Positions 60,372 to 64,000 of a stretch of 64,000 nt of DNA are shown piece after piece. Location: assembly GCF_902459775.1 (NCBI RefSeq), contig NZ_CABPSQ010000002.1, positions 992,001-1,056,000 on the forward strand. Reading direction: 5' to 3'. The translations under genes and the position numbers were made by a program. The stretch is from Pandoraea captiosa. GTDB taxonomy: Bacteria; Pseudomonadota; Gammaproteobacteria; Burkholderiales; Burkholderiaceae. Every line of letters starts with the position of its first letter. The stretch's first letter is position 1. Below the pieces are notes generated by a model. It did not search any database. It saw nothing but the letters and a program-made list of their open reading frames with translations, and was not told the DNA's origin.

Positions 60372-61414
60372 TGACCGGGGCGACGACTGTGAGTGCCGGG
60401 ACGACATCCGTGGCGACTGCCGCCCGGCCACCGGTACCGATGATCGTGCTCGGCGGATATCTCGGCGCCGGCAAAACGACCATCGTCAACGCGCTGCTGC
60501 GCAATGCTGACGGTCTGCGCGTGACGGTGCTCGTGAACGACTTCGGCTCGATCAATGTCGACGCCTCGCTCATTCGGGAGCGCGGCGACGACGTCATCGG
60601 ACTGGAGAACGGCTGCGTGTGTTGCACGATCGGCGGCCGTCTCGTCGAAACGCTGATTGCGATCGGGGAGCGCGACGTTCGCCCGGACCTGCTGGTGATC
60701 GAGGCGAGCGGCGTGTCCGACCCGATGCGAATCGCACAGGTCGGACTCCTGGACAAGGCGTTCCGGCTTCATGGCGTTGTCGTGGCCGTGGACGCGAGTG
60801 GCATTGCGCAAACCCTGGCGGACCGCTACGTCGGCGACATTGCCACGAAGCAGATCCTGTCGGCGAGTACGCTGGTGATGACGAAGACGGATCTCGTTTC
60901 GCCAGAGGCGCTGTGCTCGATCAGGTCGCGGCTCGCTGAACTCGGCGCGACGCAGGTCGTCGTGACATCGGACCGGGGCGTCGTACCACCGGCGATTCTG
61001 TTCCCCGATCATGCACTGCCGCCTTCGGACGCATTTCGTCCGAGACCGCTCGAGGGGGCGCATCGCACGTTGCCCGCAGGGCTGCGCAGTTTCGTCTGGA
61101 ACGCGGCAGGTGAGATGGAACGCGCTCACCTGAAAGCGGCGTTCGCGCGGTATCCCGGAAAGTTGCTGCGAGCGAAAGGGTTCGTGAATCTCGCTTCGAA
61201 TCTCGCTTCGGCGGGCATGAGCGAGGTCCATGTCGTCGGTTCGCGTGTGAGCTTTACCCGACATCCGGACATGGCGTTGCAACCCTCGTCGATGGTCTTC
61301 ATCGGGGTACTATCGGACGCCGAAATTGCGGGTCTGCGCGAGGCATTGCAGGCGGCGTGCATCGAGTCATCGCCCAGCCCGGGCCAGCCGAATTTCGAAA
61401 GGGCGTACCGGTGA
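60368..61414 (+). CDS. CobW/COG0523-type metallochaperone GTPase
   Basis: 348 aa. G1 motif GGYLGAGKTT (29-38), metal site ENGCVCCTIGG with Cys83, Cys85 and Cys86, G3-like VIEASGVSDP and G4 TKTDL; C-terminal CobW_C domain. COG0523 proteins deliver zinc, iron, cobalt or other metals to target enzymes. Here the start overlaps the amidohydrolase stop, making that metalloenzyme the natural client. The CobS/CobT pair 10 kb away raises a cobalt link, but nothing in the sequence fixes the metal. Confidence 0.9.
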   Translation: MMTGATTVSAGTTSVATAARPPVPMIVLGGYLGAGKTTIVNALLRNADGLRVTVLVNDFGSINVDASLIRERGDDVIGLENGCVCCTIGGRLVETLIAIGERDVRPDLLVIEASGVSDPMRIAQVGLLDKAFRLHGVVVAVDASGIAQTLADRYVGDIATKQILSASTLVMTKTDLVSPEALCSIRSRLAELGATQVVVTSDRGVVPPAILFPDHALPPSDAFRPRPLEGAHRTLPAGLRSFVWNAAGEMERAHLKAAFARYPGKLLRAKGFVNLASNLASAGMSEVHVVGSRVSFTRHPDMALQPSSMVFIGVLSDAEIAGLREALQAACIESSPSPGQPNFERAYR

Positions 61415-61444
61415 GCGGAGGCTAATCTGAAGCGGTCGTATTTT

Positions 61445-62689
61445 ATGGATGTCACCGCGATCATGAATCCGCTCAACTCGATCTCCTTAACGAATCTCAC
61501 GCACGCCCAATTCCCGTTCCCGAGTTATCCCGAGAAGGATCTGAGTACTCGACGCGCGGATGCGCTGGCCAAGTTCAATACGCTCGCCAGTCAACCGGAG
61601 CACGCGTCGCCCGAACTGTTCCGCACGTTCCTTTCCGATTTCACGAGAATGGGGTGGTGGGATGCGCTCGCCGATCTTTTCTTTCGGTCCGGGGCGAAGC
61701 GGGAGATTCTCAACGCCGTGGCGATTTGTCATATCGCATCGTTTCCGGCGGGACGCGAGTTTCTCTGGGACGCGCAGTCATCGTTCGGTGACCGTTCGTT
61801 TCACGAGCACGTCGTCCTGCTGTTAATGGAGCTCGACGAAGGCGCGCGCGCTCACATGCTCGGAAATCCGACACTGAGTGAGGACGGGATGATCCTCATG
61901 AGCATTGGCGATACCGGACTCCATCTGCCCCTCACGACGGTGTGTGTCGAATGTCCCGGCCTGCTGTCGCACGAGGCAGTGGCCAGCATGTTGCTTGCCA
62001 CGGACGACACCTCCCGAACGTTGCTCGGGCGCGTTGCCGATCGCGTGGCCAGCGAGCACAACGGTGTCGGAGACGCCACCTGCAATGCACTCTGGTATGC
62101 GCTGCTCGCCGGAATGAGCCAGTGTTCGGCGTTTTACAACGCAGCGCAGACGACGGATGTCCGGGATCTCGCGACCGTGTATTTGTCGGCTGCCCGGTCG
62201 ATGGAAAATGCGCAGGAGATTGCGTCGGCGCTGAGTCGCTGCGCCCGGCTGTTGGAAAGGCAGGAGGACTGGGGGAATGCGGCGCAAATGCGCTGTTCGC
62301 TGGCAGCGCACTATGCCGATCAGGCGAGCAACCCCGGCATGCATTCGCACGACGACAGCCCGCAGGTGCTGACGCGCCTCGCCGTTCACGAGTCCATCGC
62401 TGCGGCGCGATGTCTCGAAAAGGCGAACGAGCCGTACGCGGCCAGACAATGGTTGCAGCGGGCACAGGGGCATTTCGACCAATTGGTCGCCGTGAGCGAC
62501 TTTGATTTCCTGTCGCGTACCGGGGAGCGATTGTATGCGGCATATGGAAACGCTAACTTGCCCGACGAGGCACAACGGTTGGCGGCCGATGTGCTCCGGC
62601 TCGCAGAGACCCGTGGGCCGCTAATGATGACCACGTCGTTCCATCGCCAGCATGCGAGCTGGGTGCGCAAGCTCGACGCGGTGTTCTAA
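61445..62689 (+). CDS. Protein of unknown family (paralogue 1)
   Basis: 414 aa, cytosolic-looking, helical, no signal peptide. I do not recognise the family. It shares an order of segments with the next gene: FPFPSYPEKDLSTRRADALAKFN, FRTFLSDFTRMGWWDALADLF, AICHIASFPAGREFLWDA, a central LHLPLTTVCVE strand region, ATCNALWYALL, and a C-terminal helical-repeat part (EDWGNAAQMRCSLAAHYADQA, RQWLQRAQGHFDQLVA). The C-terminal third looks TPR-like. No Shine-Dalgarno is near ATG 61445 (GGAGG lies about 20 bases upstream); ATG 61463 is the alternative. It follows the CobW gene by 30 bases but its content is unrelated. Confidence 0.75.
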   Translation: MDVTAIMNPLNSISLTNLTHAQFPFPSYPEKDLSTRRADALAKFNTLASQPEHASPELFRTFLSDFTRMGWWDALADLFFRSGAKREILNAVAICHIASFPAGREFLWDAQSSFGDRSFHEHVVLLLMELDEGARAHMLGNPTLSEDGMILMSIGDTGLHLPLTTVCVECPGLLSHEAVASMLLATDDTSRTLLGRVADRVASEHNGVGDATCNALWYALLAGMSQCSAFYNAAQTTDVRDLATVYLSAARSMENAQEIASALSRCARLLERQEDWGNAAQMRCSLAAHYADQASNPGMHSHDDSPQVLTRLAVHESIAAARCLEKANEPYAARQWLQRAQGHFDQLVAVSDFDFLSRTGERLYAAYGNANLPDEAQRLAADVLRLAETRGPLMMTTSFHRQHASWVRKLDAVF

Positions 62690-62733
62690 ACATCGTGCCG
62701 GAGTCATGTCGGGTCTTGCACGGCTTGCGCGGG

Positions 62734-62777
62734 CCGTCGGCTTCCCATGAGGGATGGGCAAAAGGCGAAGCCGACGG
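62734..62777. terminator. Strong hairpin between the two paralogues
   Basis: Perfect 11-bp stem CCGTCGGCTTC (62734-62744) / GAAGCCGACGG (62767-62777) enclosing an inner CCCAT/ATGGG stem. No T-run follows. It lies in the 164-base gap and may end the first gene's message or stabilise its 3' end. Confidence 0.6.
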
Positions 62778-62853
62778 TGGCGAAAAATGAAAGGTGGCCG
62801 TCCGGTGTCAGGCGCAGACTGCCCGAATCGCATCTGCCGACGAGTCACCGTCC

Positions 62854-63954
62854 ATGGAAAATTCGATCGAGGCCGCTGTCAGGAACTTCCCGGTGAGCGG
62901 CTACCCGGGCATGCGTCTGAGCGACGAACGTGTCGCCGTGCTGGCGCAGTACAACGAGATTCTCGAGAACGGCCAGCGTCCGACGGCGCTTCAGTTCAGG
63001 CGATTCATGGAGAACTTCTGGTATCTGGGCCCGCTCGATGCCATGGTGCAATCGCTGGGCCGGGACAACAAGAAGCGATTGTTGTCCTGTGCGGCGCTTT
63101 GCCACGTGGCGTCTTCCGGGCTCGGTCGGGACTACCTGAATGCCCGAGGCGATCTTCGTCTTGCCGATGACGACTCGGCGGCGCTCCTGAGCGCCATTCC
63201 GCACGACACGCTGAGACGCATGCTCGCCAATGCCGAGATCGGCGATCGATGCATGATCGTCATGACCTTGCCCACACTTGACCTGCGGATCTCCCCGGGG
63301 GCGGCCTGTTTCGGCGATGGCGCCAACGCGTTGTCGGTCAGCGACGCCAAGTTGCTCCTCGTCGAGATGCAGGCGGACGGCACGACCTTGCTGGAGAAGT
63401 TCGCGGCCGAGATGCAAAACGCCGGGGCGTCGATTTCCGACATGGCGGTATGGAAGGCATGGTACGCGCTCATCAGGAAATGCATCGACGACAAGACCGT
63501 GGGCAGTCTGCACGGCAGCCCGATCATCCATTCGGCGTTAGGCGATGCCCTCAGAGGGCTGGTTCGTCGCATGTCCGGAGACCTGTATCGGGACCCCGAG
63601 CCGTTTTCCGTGCACGAGGCAATGAAATACTGCGTCGACGCGTATTGCGCCGCGAGCGATTGGCGCGGTTGCGGGCAGGCGTATCTCGATCTGGCCAGCC
63701 ACCACAAGGCGAATGGCGAGTACGACCTGGCGAGCAACTGTTACCGCTCGGCAAACATCAAGCTGGTTCACGCGATCAAAGCGCTATGGACCGAGCGGCG
63801 GGCCGAGGCGATGAAGTGCTACGAACTTGCGATCGATGCGTGCAGACGGGACGACAACGCCGCAGCGGAGCGTGAGGTCACACAACTCGTGGAAACACTG
63901 CGGCAGAGCGATGCCGCGACATTTACGGAGAACCTGCGTGCCCGCGTCGAGTAG
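62854..63954 (+). CDS. Protein of unknown family (paralogue 2)
   Basis: 366 aa, related to the preceding gene: NFPVSGYPGMRLSDERVAVLAQYN, FRRFMENFWYLGPLDAMVQSL, ALCHVASSGLGRDYLNA, LDLRISPGAACFGDG, MAVWKAWYALIRK, and a C-terminal SDWRGCGQAYLDLASHHKANGEYDLASNCYRSANIKL (in parts) with TPR-like spacing. No signal peptide, membrane segment or catalytic motif is evident. ATG 62854 (MENSIEAAVRNF) aligns with the paralogue start; 62794 is a longer alternative. Function unknown; effector-like or scaffold roles are only guesses. Confidence 0.75.
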   Translation: MENSIEAAVRNFPVSGYPGMRLSDERVAVLAQYNEILENGQRPTALQFRRFMENFWYLGPLDAMVQSLGRDNKKRLLSCAALCHVASSGLGRDYLNARGDLRLADDDSAALLSAIPHDTLRRMLANAEIGDRCMIVMTLPTLDLRISPGAACFGDGANALSVSDAKLLLVEMQADGTTLLEKFAAEMQNAGASISDMAVWKAWYALIRKCIDDKTVGSLHGSPIIHSALGDALRGLVRRMSGDLYRDPEPFSVHEAMKYCVDAYCAASDWRGCGQAYLDLASHHKANGEYDLASNCYRSANIKLVHAIKALWTERRAEAMKCYELAIDACRRDDNAAAEREVTQLVETLRQSDAATFTENLRARVE

Positions 63955-64000
63955 GTCGGCGCGGAACTGGAGGCTATCCGGGGGGAACTCAATCTGGCGG

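Overview
The window is GC-rich (roughly 62-65 % by eye), densely coded DNA from a betaproteobacterium. Gene order and protein types (PcaR-controlled pcaIJF, xenA, opgG beside a GH3 glucosidase, sulfoacetaldehyde acetyltransferase cluster, and many LysR, IclR and MFS genes) suggest Burkholderiales, probably a Pandoraea-like member of the Burkholderiaceae. That assignment is inference from protein similarity I recognise, not a search. I see no tRNA, rRNA, IS element, phage gene or CRISPR array.

Layout. 1-8.8 kb: aromatic amino acid permease (cut by the window start), hppD with a divergent Lrp-type regulator, leuA behind what looks like a leucine attenuator, and the beta-ketoadipate genes pcaI-pcaJ-pcaF facing their IclR regulator. 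8.8-14 kb: a DUF2783 protein, an FAD aromatic monooxygenase and an MBL-fold protein, followed by two overlapping IclR regulators. 14-21.3 kb: a histidine acid phosphatase lipoprotein with an unknown secreted protein, a tautomerase and LysR pair, an SDR and LysR pair, and an alpha/beta hydrolase with a MarR regulator. 21.3-28 kb: a secreted repeat protein, an aromatic acid MFS importer, opgG and bglX. 28-37.5 kb: a tartrate/malate dehydrogenase with LysR, a flavin monooxygenase diverging from a sulfonate-type binding protein, a GlxA-type regulator, a secreted DJ-1/PfpI protein, and xenA with LysR. 37.5-45.7 kb: a DUF1254/DUF1214 protein, a degenerate EAL protein, two MFS carriers and a GMC oxidoreductase.

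46-61.4 kb is the most coherent block. Two IclR regulators converge; a CobS/CobT AAA+/VWA pair follows; then on the minus strand lie tauY-tauX-xsc-pta-tauE. Together these form a taurine route: dehydrogenase to sulfoacetaldehyde, Xsc to acetyl phosphate plus sulfite, Pta to acetyl-CoA, and a TauE/SafE permease for sulfite. Divergent from tauY is an operon of a DUF3311 protein, a sodium:solute symporter, a YtcJ-type amidohydrolase and a CobW-type metallochaperone GTPase. 61.4-64 kb holds two tandem paralogues of a protein family I do not recognise.

Regulatory DNA is unusually legible. There are strong inverted repeats at the pca, hppD, MBL/IclR, MarR and LysR promoters. Intrinsic terminators lie inside two same-strand clusters (pcaIJ|pcaF and xsc|pta). 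Short tandem repeats with periods of 7-14 bp recur, mostly between genes, across the window.
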